From contig VAWY01000127.1 in NCBI GenBank assembly GCA_005888335.1, positions 1-64,000 on the forward strand: 64,000 nucleotides of DNA. The letters run 5' to 3'. The notes below the pieces were generated by a model that saw only the letters and a program-made list of their open reading frames with translations, had not been told where the DNA came from and did no database searches. Shown here in pieces: positions 15,737 to 25,030 of the stretch. The number at the start of each line of letters is the position of its first letter. Positions within the stretch are counted from its first letter, which is position 1. The DNA comes from Actinomycetota bacterium (GTDB lineage Bacteria; Actinomycetota; Thermoleophilia; Solirubrobacterales; Solirubrobacteraceae). The position numbers and the translations under genes are program-made.

Positions 15737-16825
15737 CTAGCCCCCTACCCGATCGCTGTGCCCGGCGATCCACTCCGCGATCTGCGGCAGCGTGACCTTC
15801 GCCGCGGTGCGGCTGGCCACCAGCCCGACGTGGCCGGCCTTCAGCCGCAGCTCGGAGGCGTCCTCGGAGCCGACGAGGCCGGTCAGCGGCTGCGCGGCGG
15901 CGATCGGGACGATGTGGTCGTGCTCGGCCATGACGTTCAGGAACGGGACCTTGATCGCGCCGAGGTCGACGGGCGTCCCCCCGAGGCGCAGGGTTCCCTC
16001 GACGAGCGCGTTCTCGCGCACGAGCTGCCCGACGGTCTGGCGGAACGTCGCCCCCGGGAACGGCACGTGGTCGCGCGTCCACTGCGCCATCGCCTGGTAG
16101 CCCTCGACGTACTCGTCGTTCCACAGGTGCTGCCAGAGCGTGGCGTAGGACGCGAGATCACCGGTCGGCCGCAGCAGCCGGAACGCGTTCTCGATCGCCT
16201 CGGGCGGCACGTTGCCCGTCTCGTCGACGAGCTCGTCCGGGTCGAGGCGCCCCTCGCGGATCAGGCCGGTCAGGGAGCGCATCCCGGCGTAGTCCACCGG
16301 CGTGGCCATGACGGCCAGGTTGCGCACCGGCATCTCCGGGTTGCGGGCGACCGAGAGCACGCTGAGCACGCCGCCGAAGCAGTAGCCGAGCAGCGTCACG
16401 TCGTCGGTCCCCGCCGCCTCGCGCGCCGCGTCGACCGCCTCGGGCAGGTAGTGGTCGGCGTAGGTCTCGAGCGTGTTCTCGGCCTCGACGGCGTCGGCCA
16501 CGCCCCAGTCGAGCAGCATCACGTCGAGCCCCGCGTCGAGCCAGAACCGCACCGCGCTGTTGCGCGGGTGCAGGTCGAGCACGTAGCTGCGGCTCACGAG
16601 GCTGTGCACGACCACCACCGGCGGCGCGTACTGCACCGCCTCGCTGCGGTAGCGCCAGAGCTCGGCCTTGTCGCGCTTCCAGACGACGTCCTTGGGCGTC
16701 AGCCCGACCTTCGGGCGATCCGTCCCGGCCGCGTAGCGCAGGCCGTTGCGCCCGCGCCGGATCGCCCGGCGCACGTCGCCCTCGACGCGGCGCAGGAGGT
16801 CGTCGGGCGCGAGCGAGACCGCCAC
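15737..16825 (-). CDS. phaC: Class III-type poly(3-hydroxyalkanoate) synthase catalytic subunit
   Basis: Encodes 362 residues from a GTG at 16825, the length of class III PhaC. The synthase cysteine box is GYCFGG with nucleophile C149. D303 (AEHDHIVP) and H332 (KAGHVG) complete the triad, positions nearly identical to the C149-D302-H331 triad known from Allochromatium PhaC. It polymerises hydroxyacyl-CoA into storage polyester granules. The start lies two bases after the stop of a 105-residue PhaE-like gene, an operon order typical of two-subunit synthases. The frame runs open further upstream, through the partner gene, and is rejected there. Confidence 0.9.
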   Translation of the reverse strand: MAVSLAPDDLLRRVEGDVRRAIRRGRNGLRYAAGTDRPKVGLTPKDVVWKRDKAELWRYRSEAVQYAPPVVVVHSLVSRSYVLDLHPRNSAVRFWLDAGLDVMLLDWGVADAVEAENTLETYADHYLPEAVDAAREAAGTDDVTLLGYCFGGVLSVLSVARNPEMPVRNLAVMATPVDYAGMRSLTGLIREGRLDPDELVDETGNVPPEAIENAFRLLRPTGDLASYATLWQHLWNDEYVEGYQAMAQWTRDHVPFPGATFRQTVGQLVRENALVEGTLRLGGTPVDLGAIKVPFLNVMAEHDHIVPIAAAQPLTGLVGSEDASELRLKAGHVGLVASRTAAKVTLPQIAEWIAGHSDRVGG

Positions 16826-16827
16826 CG

Positions 16828-17145
16828 TCAGCGCCTCGCCGGCGGCTTGCGGGGCTTGCCGTCGGTCGCCCGCTCGAGCTCGCGCTGCAGCGCGCGGACC
16901 TGGCGCTGGAGCTCGGTGACCTGCTGGGTCAGGCGCCGCACGTCCGTCGCCGCCGGCAGGTTGGCGAAGTGCAGCGCGCGCCGCGTGCGGCGCTCCACCT
17001 CGCGCTGCAGGCGGCGGTTGACGCGCAGCGCGACGGCCAGGACGTCGGCGAACGCGCCGCTGCGCGCGCCCGACGCGAGCGTGTCGCCGAGCGGCTTCTC
17101 GACGGCGTCGAAGGCGCGGCGCCAAAGGGGGGCCCGGCCGGCCAT
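16828..17145 (-). CDS. Short PhaE/PhaR-like partner of the class III PHA synthase
   Basis: A 105-residue protein, mainly helical. Its second half is a heptad-rich coiled coil (DVRRLTQQVTELQRQVRALQ) preceded by HFANLPAATDV, which recalls the C-terminal NLPT-R-DV-LHRRVHELE region of PhaE and PhaR. It ends in a basic tail. Known PhaE proteins are about three times longer and PhaR about twice, so this is a minimal version. It directly precedes phaC. A TAGCTT -10 seven bases before the ATG at 17145 and no ribosome site point to a leaderless mRNA. Function is inferred from context and this resemblance. Confidence 0.65.
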   Translation of the reverse strand: MAGRAPLWRRAFDAVEKPLGDTLASGARSGAFADVLAVALRVNRRLQREVERRTRRALHFANLPAATDVRRLTQQVTELQRQVRALQRELERATDGKPRKPPARR

Positions 17146-17204
17146 CAGCCGGAAGCTACCCGGCCGCGACTCGGCCTGATCGCCGCGCGCGATCCATCAC
17201 AGCC

Positions 17205-17223
17205 GCTGATGCATCGCGTCAGC
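17205..17223. promoter_or_regulatory. Possible LysR-type regulator site in the divergent phaE/lysR gap
   Basis: GCTGA-N9-TCAGC (17205-17223) is an interrupted inverted repeat in the 122-bp gap between the phaE-like gene and the LysR gene. Size and position suit a LysR-type recognition site, though the exact T-N11-A core is not met. The rest of the gap shows no gene. Confidence 0.3.
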
Positions 17224-17267
17224 ACTTCGACTAGGTCGCGCGGGCGGGGCGTGCTTGGATGGGCGCC

Positions 17268-18182
17268 ATGGAGCTCCGTCACCTGCGCACGATCGCCGCC
17301 GTGGCGCGCCACGGCTCGTTCTCGAGAGCCGCCGAGGAGCTGCACCTGGCCCAGTCGGCGGTGTCCCAGCAGATCCGGCGCCTCGAGCAGGAGCTCGGCG
17401 TCGAGGTCTTCCGCCGCTCGAGCCGCTCGGTCGAGCTGACCCCCGAGGGCGAGGTGATCCTCGGCTACGCGCACCGCGTGCTGCGCGAGGTCGACGGCCT
17501 GCACTCCGAGCTCGGCGAGCTGACCGGGCTCGTGCGCGGCGAGCTGCGGATCGGCGGCATGTACCCGACCGGTCCCTACGACCTCGCCGAGATGCTCGCC
17601 GAGTTCCGGCGGCGCCACCCGGGCGTGGCGATCAACATGGTCGAGGACACCCAGGACGACCTGCTGGCCCGGCTGCGCGCCGACGAGCTGGACTGCGCGT
17701 TCACCGCGGTCGAGCCGGACACGCTCGGCGACGAGTACGCCGCGACGCTCATCTGGGAAGAGGAGTTCGTCGTCGCCGTCCCGACGAACCACCCGCTCAC
17801 CCGCGGCGGCCACGTGACCTTCGAGCAGCTCGCGGGCGAGGACCTCATCGCCTACCGCGAGAACTCGGCGCTGCGCCGGCGCCTCGAGCGCACGATGGCC
17901 GACCGCGGCCTCGCCCCGCGCAACGCGTTCATCTGCACCGAGATGGCCGCGGTCCGCGCGCTGGTCAGCAAGGGCCTCGGCCTCGCGGTGATCCCGCGCT
18001 CGGTCGCCGAGCAGGAGGGGCCGGCGATCGCCCTGCGCCCGATCGGGCCCGAGCGCTTCACCTGGCCCGTCGCGCTGGTGTGGCGCGCGGCGCGCCGGCA
18101 GCCGGCCGCGGCGAAGGCGTTCCTGGCCGTCGCGCTCGAACTGGCCGACCGGACGGAGCGTCCCGCGCTGAAGGTCGCCTAG
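17268..18182 (+). CDS. LysR-family transcriptional regulator
   Basis: A 304-residue protein starting MELRHLRTIAAVARHGSFSR. It has the standard LysR winged helix (AAEELHLAQSAVSQQIRRLE) and a two-lobed effector-binding domain that continues to the C-terminus (GELRIGGMYPTGPYDLAEML, LVSKGLGLAVIPRSVAEQEG). An ATG three codons upstream is possible, but the MELRHL start is canonical. It is divergent from the phaE-phaC unit and precedes the secreted CHAP protein, either of which might be its target. The effector is unknown. Confidence 0.92.
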   Translation: MELRHLRTIAAVARHGSFSRAAEELHLAQSAVSQQIRRLEQELGVEVFRRSSRSVELTPEGEVILGYAHRVLREVDGLHSELGELTGLVRGELRIGGMYPTGPYDLAEMLAEFRRRHPGVAINMVEDTQDDLLARLRADELDCAFTAVEPDTLGDEYAATLIWEEEFVVAVPTNHPLTRGGHVTFEQLAGEDLIAYRENSALRRRLERTMADRGLAPRNAFICTEMAAVRALVSKGLGLAVIPRSVAEQEGPAIALRPIGPERFTWPVALVWRAARRQPAAAKAFLAVALELADRTERPALKVA

Positions 18183-18245
18183 CCTCCGCCGCCCAGGGGA
18201 CATTTTGCCCCCCGGGAGCGCAGCGGTCCGCTGTACGTTCACCCC

Positions 18246-20288
18246 ATGTCCCCCCGGGTCCGCGCCGTGATCGCCGTGGCGGTCGGCTGCGGCGTGGCGG
18301 CCGGGGCCGGAGCTCCCGCGGAGGCGGCCAAGGGCGGCCGCGCGCCCGTGCGCCTCAGCGCCATCCCCTCGCTGACCGCCAACCAGCGGTCGCTGACGAT
18401 GGCGGTGCGCTCGGCGCCGCGCGCGACGTGCCGGCTCGCGGTCGGCGTCGCCGGCCGGCGCACCGTCTTCCCGCCGCTCGCGACCGACGCCCGGGGGCGC
18501 GGGCGCCTGCGCTGGCAGGTGCCGGGCAACGGCCCGAGCGGGCTGTGGCGCTTCACCGCGACGTGCCAGAAGGGCAGCCGGCGCGGAGCCCGCCGCGCGC
18601 GGCGGCATCTGACGATCAGCCGCGGCCGGGGCGGCGGCGCGCTCGTCGCCCACAGTTCGACCGAGGTCCTGCAGGGAACGTTCCTGGCCAACGCCGGCGG
18701 CGCCCTCGGCCGGTCCTGCGGCCACGTCGTCGGCGGCGGGACGGTCTGCTTCACCGACGACCCGCTCTTCAGGCTCGCCGGGCAGTCGACGTGGTACGCG
18801 CTGGGCCGGCGCCCCGATCTCAACGGCGTCGTCCACGGCGACGCGCGCAAGTGGCTCGCCGAGGCGCGCGCGAAGGCCGCCGAGGGCACGACGCCGGCGG
18901 CCGGCGCGATCGCCGTCTGGCGCGCGGGCGCCGGTGGCGCCGACCGGCTGCACGGCCATGTCGCCTACGTCGGCTCGGTCGCCCGGGGCGGCAAGACCGT
19001 CGTCGTCGACGAGGCCAACTGGGTCCCGGGCCTGGTCTCGCTGGGCCGCCGCGTCCGCGCGACCGAGATCGCCGGCTACATCTACCGGCCGGGCACCAAT
19101 GCCGGCTCGCCCGGCGCCGGACCGGGCGCTCCCGGCGCGGCGGCCGACACCGACGGCGACGGCGTGCCCGACGCCGCCGACGCGTGCCCGCTGCAGGCCG
19201 GCGCGCCGGCCAACGCCGGCTGCCCGACCGGCTCGCGCTTTGAGACCGGCGACTTCGACAACGACGGGCGCGACGACGCGCTCGTCGTCACCGCCAAGCG
19301 GGCCGGACGCCCGAGCGGCGCCGACTACCGGGTCCTGACGTCGACAGGCTCGGGCCTGACCGCGGCCGGGGTGTGGGCGTCGGCCGACGACGTCGACGTC
19401 CCCAGCTCGCGCTTCGAGAGCGGCGACTTCAACAACGACGGCAAGGAGGATCTCCTCGTCGTCACGGCCCGCCACGACGGGCACCCCAGCGGCGCCACGT
19501 ACACCGTGCTGATCTCCGACGGCTCCAAGCTCGCGAGCGCCGGAGCGTGGAGCTTCTCGGAGGACGTCGACGTCTCCGCGTCGCGCTTCCTCGTCGGCGA
19601 CCTGACCAACGACAGCCGCGACGACCTGATCGTCGTCACGCCCCGGCGCGCCGGGCACCCGAGCGGCGCCGACTTCACCGCGCTCGTCTCCACCGGCTCG
19701 GGCTTCACCAACGCCGGCCTCTGGGCCTCGGCCGACGACGTCGACGTCTCGGCGTCGCGCTTCGTCACGACCGATCTCACCGGCGACGGTCGCACGGACG
19801 TCATCGCGGTCACGCCGCGGCGGGCCGCCGCGCCGAGCGGCGCGGACTACCGGGTCCTGACGTCGACCGGCTCCAAGCTCAACGCCGCGGCTGCGTGGGG
19901 CTCGGCCGACGACGTCGACGTGGCCGGCTCGCGCTTCCTCGGCGGCGACTTCAACAACGACGGCAACGAGGACCTGCTCGCCGTCACGGCCCGGCGCGCC
20001 GGCAGCCCGAGCGGCGCGACGTACACGGTCCTGACGTCCAGCGGCTCCGCCTTCAACGCCCCGAGCGTCTGGGGCGGCGCCGACGATGTCGACGTCGCCG
20101 GGTCGCGCTTCCTGAGCGGGGACGTCACGAGCGAGGGCCGCACGGACCTGGTCGTCGTGACCGCACGGCGCGCCGGCAGCCCGAGCGGCGCGAGCTACGC
20201 CGTCCTGACGTCCGGCGGGTCGGCCTTCACCACCCCCGGTGTGTGGGGCTTCTCGGACGACGTCGACATCGGCGCGCTCGACGACTGA
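18246..20288 (+). CDS. Secreted CHAP-like protein with thrombospondin-3 motif and six-blade FG-GAP repeats
   Basis: A 680-residue protein. The signal peptide is about residues 1-28 (VIAVAVGCGVAAGAGAPAEA). A basic Ig-like stretch follows, then a CHAP-like domain about 155-283, a thrombospondin type 3 motif (DTDGDGVPDAADACP, 301-315) and six FG-GAP repeats (330-680) each with a DxNNDGxxD calcium loop. CHAP domains cut peptidoglycan with Cys, His and Asn/Glu. Here His (HGHVAYVG, H238) and the DEANW position remain, but the catalytic motif GQCTWYA reads GQSTWYA, with Ser181 replacing Cys. It may be inactive or a binding module. TACGTT six bases before the ATG indicates a leaderless mRNA. Confidence 0.87.
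   Translation: MSPRVRAVIAVAVGCGVAAGAGAPAEAAKGGRAPVRLSAIPSLTANQRSLTMAVRSAPRATCRLAVGVAGRRTVFPPLATDARGRGRLRWQVPGNGPSGLWRFTATCQKGSRRGARRARRHLTISRGRGGGALVAHSSTEVLQGTFLANAGGALGRSCGHVVGGGTVCFTDDPLFRLAGQSTWYALGRRPDLNGVVHGDARKWLAEARAKAAEGTTPAAGAIAVWRAGAGGADRLHGHVAYVGSVARGGKTVVVDEANWVPGLVSLGRRVRATEIAGYIYRPGTNAGSPGAGPGAPGAAADTDGDGVPDAADACPLQAGAPANAGCPTGSRFETGDFDNDGRDDALVVTAKRAGRPSGADYRVLTSTGSGLTAAGVWASADDVDVPSSRFESGDFNNDGKEDLLVVTARHDGHPSGATYTVLISDGSKLASAGAWSFSEDVDVSASRFLVGDLTNDSRDDLIVVTPRRAGHPSGADFTALVSTGSGFTNAGLWASADDVDVSASRFVTTDLTGDGRTDVIAVTPRRAAAPSGADYRVLTSTGSKLNAAAAWGSADDVDVAGSRFLGGDFNNDGNEDLLAVTARRAGSPSGATYTVLTSSGSAFNAPSVWGGADDVDVAGSRFLSGDVTSEGRTDLVVVTARRAGSPSGASYAVLTSGGSAFTTPGVWGFSDDVDIGALDD
19233..20285 (+). 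repeat. Six tandem 174-bp repeats encoding FG-GAP beta-propeller blades
   Basis: Repeat units start with the SRF codons at 19233, 19407, 19581, 19755, 19929 and 20103, an exact 174-bp (58-codon) spacing. The last unit runs to the stop with a GALDD tail. Each unit carries a calcium loop (for example GDFNNDGKEDLL), a VVTxRRAGxPSGA strand pair and a W-x-x-DDVDV end. The lack of any length variation suggests repeated duplication with purifying selection on blade length. Confidence 0.95.
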
Positions 20289-20290
20289 CG

Positions 20291-21301
20291 CTAAGCCTGG
20301 TCCTCGAGCAGCGACAGCGCTCGCGGCTCGCCGCCGTCGACGAGGACCGCCCCGCCCGGCCAGTACGGGTGCGGCGGCCGCGCGCGGGCGAGCAGGAGCG
20401 GCTCGTGCACCCAGCAGCCCGTGTTGTAGATGCGCGGCGCGCCCTCCAGACCCGCCCACTCCGCCGGATCGTCGGCCGCGCGCGGGCCGAGGCGGTGCAC
20501 GTGGCCGAAGACGACCGCGTCCGCGTCGGCGTTCAGGTGGGCCACGACCTGCGCGAGCGCGGGGATCGCCGCGCGGCGCATCTGGATCCCGAGCGCGTGC
20601 GCGGCGACCGGCGCCAGGCCGCGGACCAGGCGGCCGTGGACGACGGCGGGCGAGCGCGTCATCGCGCCGGCGCGCAGACCGCCGGCGAGGTCGTCGAGCA
20701 GCGCGCTGAGCACGCGCGGCAGGTGGCCGGTCAGGAACGCCTCCAGGCCGGTGAGATGCGGCCCCTTCTCGTAGTCGGCGGCGCTCAACAGGTCGCGCGG
20801 CCGGCGCCCGAGCAGCCCGCGCGCGATGCCGAAGGCGGACTCCGGCAGCAGGTGGCGGTCCAGGTAGTGGCCGTGCGTGCCCCACACCCCGTCGGCGAGC
20901 CAGACGCCCGGGTAGCGGACCGTGACCCGCGCCGGGGCCAGCCAGTCGACGACGGCGGCCAGCTCCCGGCTCGCGCCGGGCGGCACGACCGTGTCGACGC
21001 CGAGCGCGCCGGCGTGGGCGTCGAGCCAGCGGTGGATGAGCTCGCGGTCGTGGTTGCCCGGCACGACGACCACCTCGCGATCGGGCCCGAGCGCGCCCCC
21101 GAGCGCCCGCAGCACCGGCTCGGCGACGGCCATCGCCGAGCGCGGGCGGCCCTCGAGGAGCTCGACCGTGTCGCCGAGGAGCACGAGCCGGTCGACGCCG
21201 TCGAGCGCGTCGAGCAGCGCCGCCAGCGCGCTGCGCTCGCGCAGGACGTCGCGCCCGAGACGGGCGCCGAGGTGCAGGTCGGAGACGACGAGGGTGCGCA
21301 C
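20291..21301 (-). CDS. Calcineurin-like metallophosphoesterase
   Basis: Encodes 336 residues from a GTG at 21301 (reading [20 protein letters not shown]). All metallophosphoesterase motifs are present: [20 protein letters not shown], a mid-protein GTHGHYLD and C-terminal FGHVHRLG. A two-metal hydrolase of phosphoesters results, and the mid-length helical insert resembles UDP-2,3-diacylglucosamine-hydrolase-like or generic members. An open frame extends 55 codons further upstream over the phosphoketolase leader and is not used. It converges with the CHAP gene, two bases between their stops. Confidence 0.9.
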   Translation of the reverse strand: MRTLVVSDLHLGARLGRDVLRERSALAALLDALDGVDRLVLLGDTVELLEGRPRSAMAVAEPVLRALGGALGPDREVVVVPGNHDRELIHRWLDAHAGALGVDTVVPPGASRELAAVVDWLAPARVTVRYPGVWLADGVWGTHGHYLDRHLLPESAFGIARGLLGRRPRDLLSAADYEKGPHLTGLEAFLTGHLPRVLSALLDDLAGGLRAGAMTRSPAVVHGRLVRGLAPVAAHALGIQMRRAAIPALAQVVAHLNADADAVVFGHVHRLGPRAADDPAEWAGLEGAPRIYNTGCWVHEPLLLARARPPHPYWPGGAVLVDGGEPRALSLLEDQA

Positions 21302-21423
21302 GAGACCGGCGCGGGACCCTAGTCGTCGTCCCCCCGTCCGGGGGTTGTTCGGCGTCCCAACCCGGCAGCGGCGCGCGTTCGCTGCTTCGCTGGCGCCGAT
21401 CGAACCGAGGAGAGGAGTTCGCC

Positions 21424-23826
21424 TTGCACGCTGTACCGACGCTGGACGCGCCGGCGACCGCCGCACGGGTCGACGGACCGCTGGCCCCCGCCGAGCTGGA
21501 CCGGCTGAACGCCTACTGGCGGGCGGCCAACTACCTGTCCGTCGGGCAGATCTACCTGCTCGACAACCCGCTGCTGCGCGAGCCGCTCACGCTCGAGCAC
21601 GTCAAGCCGCGGCTGCTGGGCCATTGGGGCACGACGCCGGGGTTGAACCTCGTCTACGCGCACCTCAACCGGGTCATCAAGGGGCGCGACCTCAACATGA
21701 TCTACGTCATCGGCCCCGGGCACGGCGGCCCGGCGATCGTCGCCAACACCTACCTCGAGGGCAGCTACGGCGAGATCTACCCGGACGTCTCGGCCGACGA
21801 GGAGGGGATGCGCCGGCTGTTCAAGCAGTTCTCGTTCCCCGGCGGCATCCCGAGCCACGTCGCGCCCGAGATCCCCGGCTCCATCCATGAGGGCGGCGAG
21901 CTCGGCTACGCGCTCTCGCACGCCTTCGGCGCCGCCTACGACAACCCGGACCTGATCGTCGCCTGCGTCGTGGGCGACGGCGAGGCCGAGACCGGCCCGC
22001 TGGCCGCGAGCTGGCACTCGAACAAGTTCCTCGACCCGGCCGGCGACGGGGCGGTCCTGCCGATCCTGCACCTCAACGGCTACAAGATCCACAACCCGAC
22101 GCTGCTGGACCGGATCCCGCGCGACGAGCTGCGCTCCCTGCTCGAGGGGTACGGCTGGGCGCCGCGCTTCGTCGAGGGGTCGGATCCCGCCGCCGTGCAC
22201 CAGGGGCTCGCCGCCGCGCTCGATGCGACGGTCGACGAGATCCAGGCCATCCAGCACGCGGCGCGCGCCGGCGGCGCGACGCAGCGGCCGCGCTGGCCGA
22301 TGATCGTCCTGCGCACCCCGAAGGGCTGGACCGGCCCTGCGGAGATCGACGGGCGCAAGGTCGAGGACCACTGGCGCTCGCACCAGGTGCCGCTGGCCGA
22401 CATCGCAGGCAATCCTGCGCGGCTCGAGGAGGTCGAGCGGTGGCTGCGCAGTTACCGCCCCGAGGAGCTCTTCGACGACGACGGCGCGCTGATCGCCGAG
22501 CTCGCCGAGCTGGCGCCGGCGGGAGCCCGGCGTATGGGCGCCAACCCGCACGCCAACGGCGGCGCCGTGATGCGCGACCTGCGCATGCCCGAGTTCCGCC
22601 GCTACGCCGTCGACGTGCCCCGGCCGGGCGCGACCACCGCCGAGGCCACGCGCGTCGTCGGCTCGCTGCTGCGCGACGTCATGCGCCTGAACCTCGGACA
22701 GCGCAACTTCCGGCTGTTCGGCGCCGACGAGAACGCCTCCAACCGCCTCGACGCCGTCTACGACGTGACCGGCAAGACCTGGCTGGCCGAGGCGACGCCC
22801 GAAGACGAGCACCTCGCGGCCGACGGCCGGGTCATGGAGATCCTCTCCGAGCACACCTGCCAGGGCTGGCTGGAGGGCTACCTGCTCACCGGCCGCCACG
22901 GGCTGTTCTCGAGCTACGAGGCGTTCATCCACATCGTCGACTCGATGTTCAACCAGCACGCGAAGTGGCTGAAGACCACGCGCGAGCTGCCCTGGCGGCG
23001 CCCGATCCCGTCGCTGAACTACCTGCTGACCTCGCACGTCTGGCGCCAGGACCACAACGGCTTCAGCCACCAGGACCCCGGGTTCATCGACCACGTCGTC
23101 AACAAGAAGGCCGACGTCGTGCGGGTCTACCTGCCGCCGGACGCCAACACGCTGCTGGTCGTCGCCGACCGCTGCCTGCGCAGCCGCAACCTGGTCAACG
23201 TGGTCGTGGCCGGCAAGCAGCCCGCGCCGCAGTACCTCGACATGGAGGCCGCCATCCGGCACGTCAGCAAGGGCGCCGGGATCTGGGACTGGGCGAGCAA
23301 CGACCAGGGCGGCGAGCCCGACGTCGTGATGGCCTGCGCGGGGGACGTCCCGACGATGGAGACGCTCGCCGCGGTCGACCTGCTGCGCGGCCACTTCCCC
23401 GACCTGCGCGTGCGCGTGGTCAACGTCGTCGACCTGATGGCGCTGCAGCCGCGGTCCGAGCACCCGCACGGGCTCTCGGACGCCGAGTTCGACCGCATCT
23501 TCACGACCGACAAGCCGGTGCTGTTCAACTTCCACGGCTACCCGTGGCTGATCCACCGCCTGACCTACCGGCGGACCAACCACGCCAACCTCCACGTGCG
23601 CGGCTACAAGGAGGAGGGCACGACGACCACCCCGTTCGACATGGCCGTGCGCAACGAGATCGACCGGTTCGGGCTCGTCTGCGACGTCATCGACCGCGTC
23701 CCCGGCCTCGGGGCGCGCGCCGACCACGTCCGCCAGGCGATGCGCGACAAGCTCGTCGAGCACAAGGAGTACGTCCACCTCCACGGCACCGACCTGCCCG
23801 AGGTGGCGCAGTGGGCGTGGCCGTGA
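21424..23826 (+). CDS. xfp: Xylulose-5-phosphate/fructose-6-phosphate phosphoketolase
   Basis: An 800-residue thiamine-diphosphate enzyme of normal family length. Diagnostic blocks are [40 protein letters not shown], the TPP-binding [20 protein letters not shown] and the C-terminal [14 protein letters not shown]. It splits xylulose-5-P or fructose-6-P to acetyl phosphate plus a C3 or C4 sugar phosphate. The start is a TTG at 21424, with a strong AGGAGAGGAG ribosome site at 21408-21418. acetate kinase follows with a GTGA overlap, giving the complete phosphoketolase route to acetate and ATP. Confidence 0.97.
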   Translation: MHAVPTLDAPATAARVDGPLAPAELDRLNAYWRAANYLSVGQIYLLDNPLLREPLTLEHVKPRLLGHWGTTPGLNLVYAHLNRVIKGRDLNMIYVIGPGHGGPAIVANTYLEGSYGEIYPDVSADEEGMRRLFKQFSFPGGIPSHVAPEIPGSIHEGGELGYALSHAFGAAYDNPDLIVACVVGDGEAETGPLAASWHSNKFLDPAGDGAVLPILHLNGYKIHNPTLLDRIPRDELRSLLEGYGWAPRFVEGSDPAAVHQGLAAALDATVDEIQAIQHAARAGGATQRPRWPMIVLRTPKGWTGPAEIDGRKVEDHWRSHQVPLADIAGNPARLEEVERWLRSYRPEELFDDDGALIAELAELAPAGARRMGANPHANGGAVMRDLRMPEFRRYAVDVPRPGATTAEATRVVGSLLRDVMRLNLGQRNFRLFGADENASNRLDAVYDVTGKTWLAEATPEDEHLAADGRVMEILSEHTCQGWLEGYLLTGRHGLFSSYEAFIHIVDSMFNQHAKWLKTTRELPWRRPIPSLNYLLTSHVWRQDHNGFSHQDPGFIDHVVNKKADVVRVYLPPDANTLLVVADRCLRSRNLVNVVVAGKQPAPQYLDMEAAIRHVSKGAGIWDWASNDQGGEPDVVMACAGDVPTMETLAAVDLLRGHFPDLRVRVVNVVDLMALQPRSEHPHGLSDAEFDRIFTTDKPVLFNFHGYPWLIHRLTYRRTNHANLHVRGYKEEGTTTTPFDMAVRNEIDRFGLVCDVIDRVPGLGARADHVRQAMRDKLVEHKEYVHLHGTDLPEVAQWAWP

Positions 23827-24953
23827 GAGCGCTGGCCCTCAACGCCGGCTCGAGCTCGCTGAAGGCCTCGGTCTACGAGCTCGAGCCGGCCCGGCCGCTC
23901 GCCGCGCCGCCGGAGCCGGTCTGGCGGATGCAGGTCGACGCCGCCCCTGGCGAGCCGGCGGGCGCGGCGGCGCGGCGGGTGCTCGAGCAGCTTCCGGGCG
24001 CGGTCGACGTCGTCGGCCATCGCGTCGTCCACGGCGGCGAGCGCTACCGCGAGCCGACGGCGATCTCGGATGACGTCAAGGAGCAGATCGCCACGCTGTC
24101 GGTCTCGGCGCCGCTGCACAACGCGGCGGCGCTGGACGGGGTCGAGGCCGCCGAGCGCGTCCTCGGCCCCGGCCTTACGCAGGTCGCGGTCTTCGACACC
24201 GCGTTCCACGCCGCGCTGCCGCCGGCCGCCTACGCGTACGCCGGCCCGCACGAGTGGCTCGACGAAGGCCTGCGCCGCTTCGGCTTCCACGGCATCAACC
24301 ACGAGTACGTCGCGCACCGCGCCGCGCGTCTGCTCGGCCGCGATCTCGCGGAGCTGCGGCTGATCAGCTGCCACCTGGGCAGCGGCTGCTCGCTCGCCGC
24401 GGTGCGGGGCGGGCGCAGCGTCGACACGACCATGGGCTTCACCCCGATGGAGGGCCTGCCCATGGCCACGCGGTCGGGATCGGTCGACCCCGGCCTGCTG
24501 CTGCACCTGCTGCGCTCGTCCGGCGCCTCGCCGGACGCGCTCGACGACCTGCTCAACCGCCGCTCCGGCCTGGCCGGCCTGGCCGGCGGCGCCGGGGACC
24601 TGCGCGAGGTGCTCGCCGCGCGCGAGCGCGGCGAGCCGCGGGCGCGCCTGGCCTTCGATGTGTACATCCATCGCCTGCGGCGCGGCATCGGCGCGATGCT
24701 CCCCGCGCTCGGCGGCCTCGACGCCGTCGTGTTCACGGGTGGCGTCGGCGAGCACGCGCCCGCGGTCCGCGCCGCCGCCCTCGAGCCGTTCGCGTTCCTG
24801 GGCGTCGAGGTCGACGCCGGCCGCAACGCCGCGTCGCGACCGGACGCGGACGTGGCGAGCGCGGGGTCGGAGGTGTCCGTGCTCGTCGTCGCCGCGCGCG
24901 AGGCGTGGGCGATCGCCAGGGCCTCGGCGGGGGTGGTGGCGGGGAGGGGTTGA
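23823..24953 (+). CDS. ackA: Acetate kinase
   Basis: Encodes 376 residues from a GTG overlapping the xfp stop. The family start [19 protein letters not shown] is present, with [10 protein letters not shown], the active-site [21 protein letters not shown] and the nucleotide-site [34 protein letters not shown] comes near the end. It converts acetyl phosphate and ADP to acetate and ATP. It is somewhat shorter than the usual 395-405 residues. Its coupling to xfp shows the acetyl phosphate comes from phosphoketolase. The promoter of the next operon overlaps its last codons. Confidence 0.96.
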   Translation: MRALALNAGSSSLKASVYELEPARPLAAPPEPVWRMQVDAAPGEPAGAAARRVLEQLPGAVDVVGHRVVHGGERYREPTAISDDVKEQIATLSVSAPLHNAAALDGVEAAERVLGPGLTQVAVFDTAFHAALPPAAYAYAGPHEWLDEGLRRFGFHGINHEYVAHRAARLLGRDLAELRLISCHLGSGCSLAAVRGGRSVDTTMGFTPMEGLPMATRSGSVDPGLLLHLLRSSGASPDALDDLLNRRSGLAGLAGGAGDLREVLAARERGEPRARLAFDVYIHRLRRGIGAMLPALGGLDAVVFTGGVGEHAPAVRAAALEPFAFLGVEVDAGRNAASRPDADVASAGSEVSVLVVAAREAWAIARASAGVVAGRG

Positions 24954-25006
24954 AACCGGACCGCAGTCCGCTATAGTGGTTGCGGCATCAACCGGACTGC
25001 GGTCCG
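24950..25006 (+). promoter_or_regulatory. Promoter with twin TetR-type operators for the yceI operon
   Basis: TTGAAA (24950-24955), a 16-bp spacer and TATAGT (24972-24977) form a near-consensus promoter. Operator 1, CGGAC-CGCA-GTCCG (24957-24970), fills the spacer. Operator 2, CGGAC-TGCG-GTCCG (24993-25006), lies just after the transcription start. Both are preceded by AAC/ACC and their cores are reverse complements of each other; centres are 36 bp apart. The TetR protein encoded at the end of the operon is the likely binder. Confidence 0.8.
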
Positions 25007-25030
25007 ATTTCCGATCCAGGAGGCACTTCG

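Noticed and set aside
19233..20285. Tandem 174-bp repeats as a CRISPR array or satellite
   Set aside because: They are in frame, encode FG-GAP blades and have diverged sequence; no short identical repeats with spacers.
17145..20885. Minus-strand open frame of 1246 codons
   Set aside because: Antisense to LysR, CHAP and phosphoesterase genes. Its apparent internal repeats only mirror the FG-GAP repeats on the other strand.
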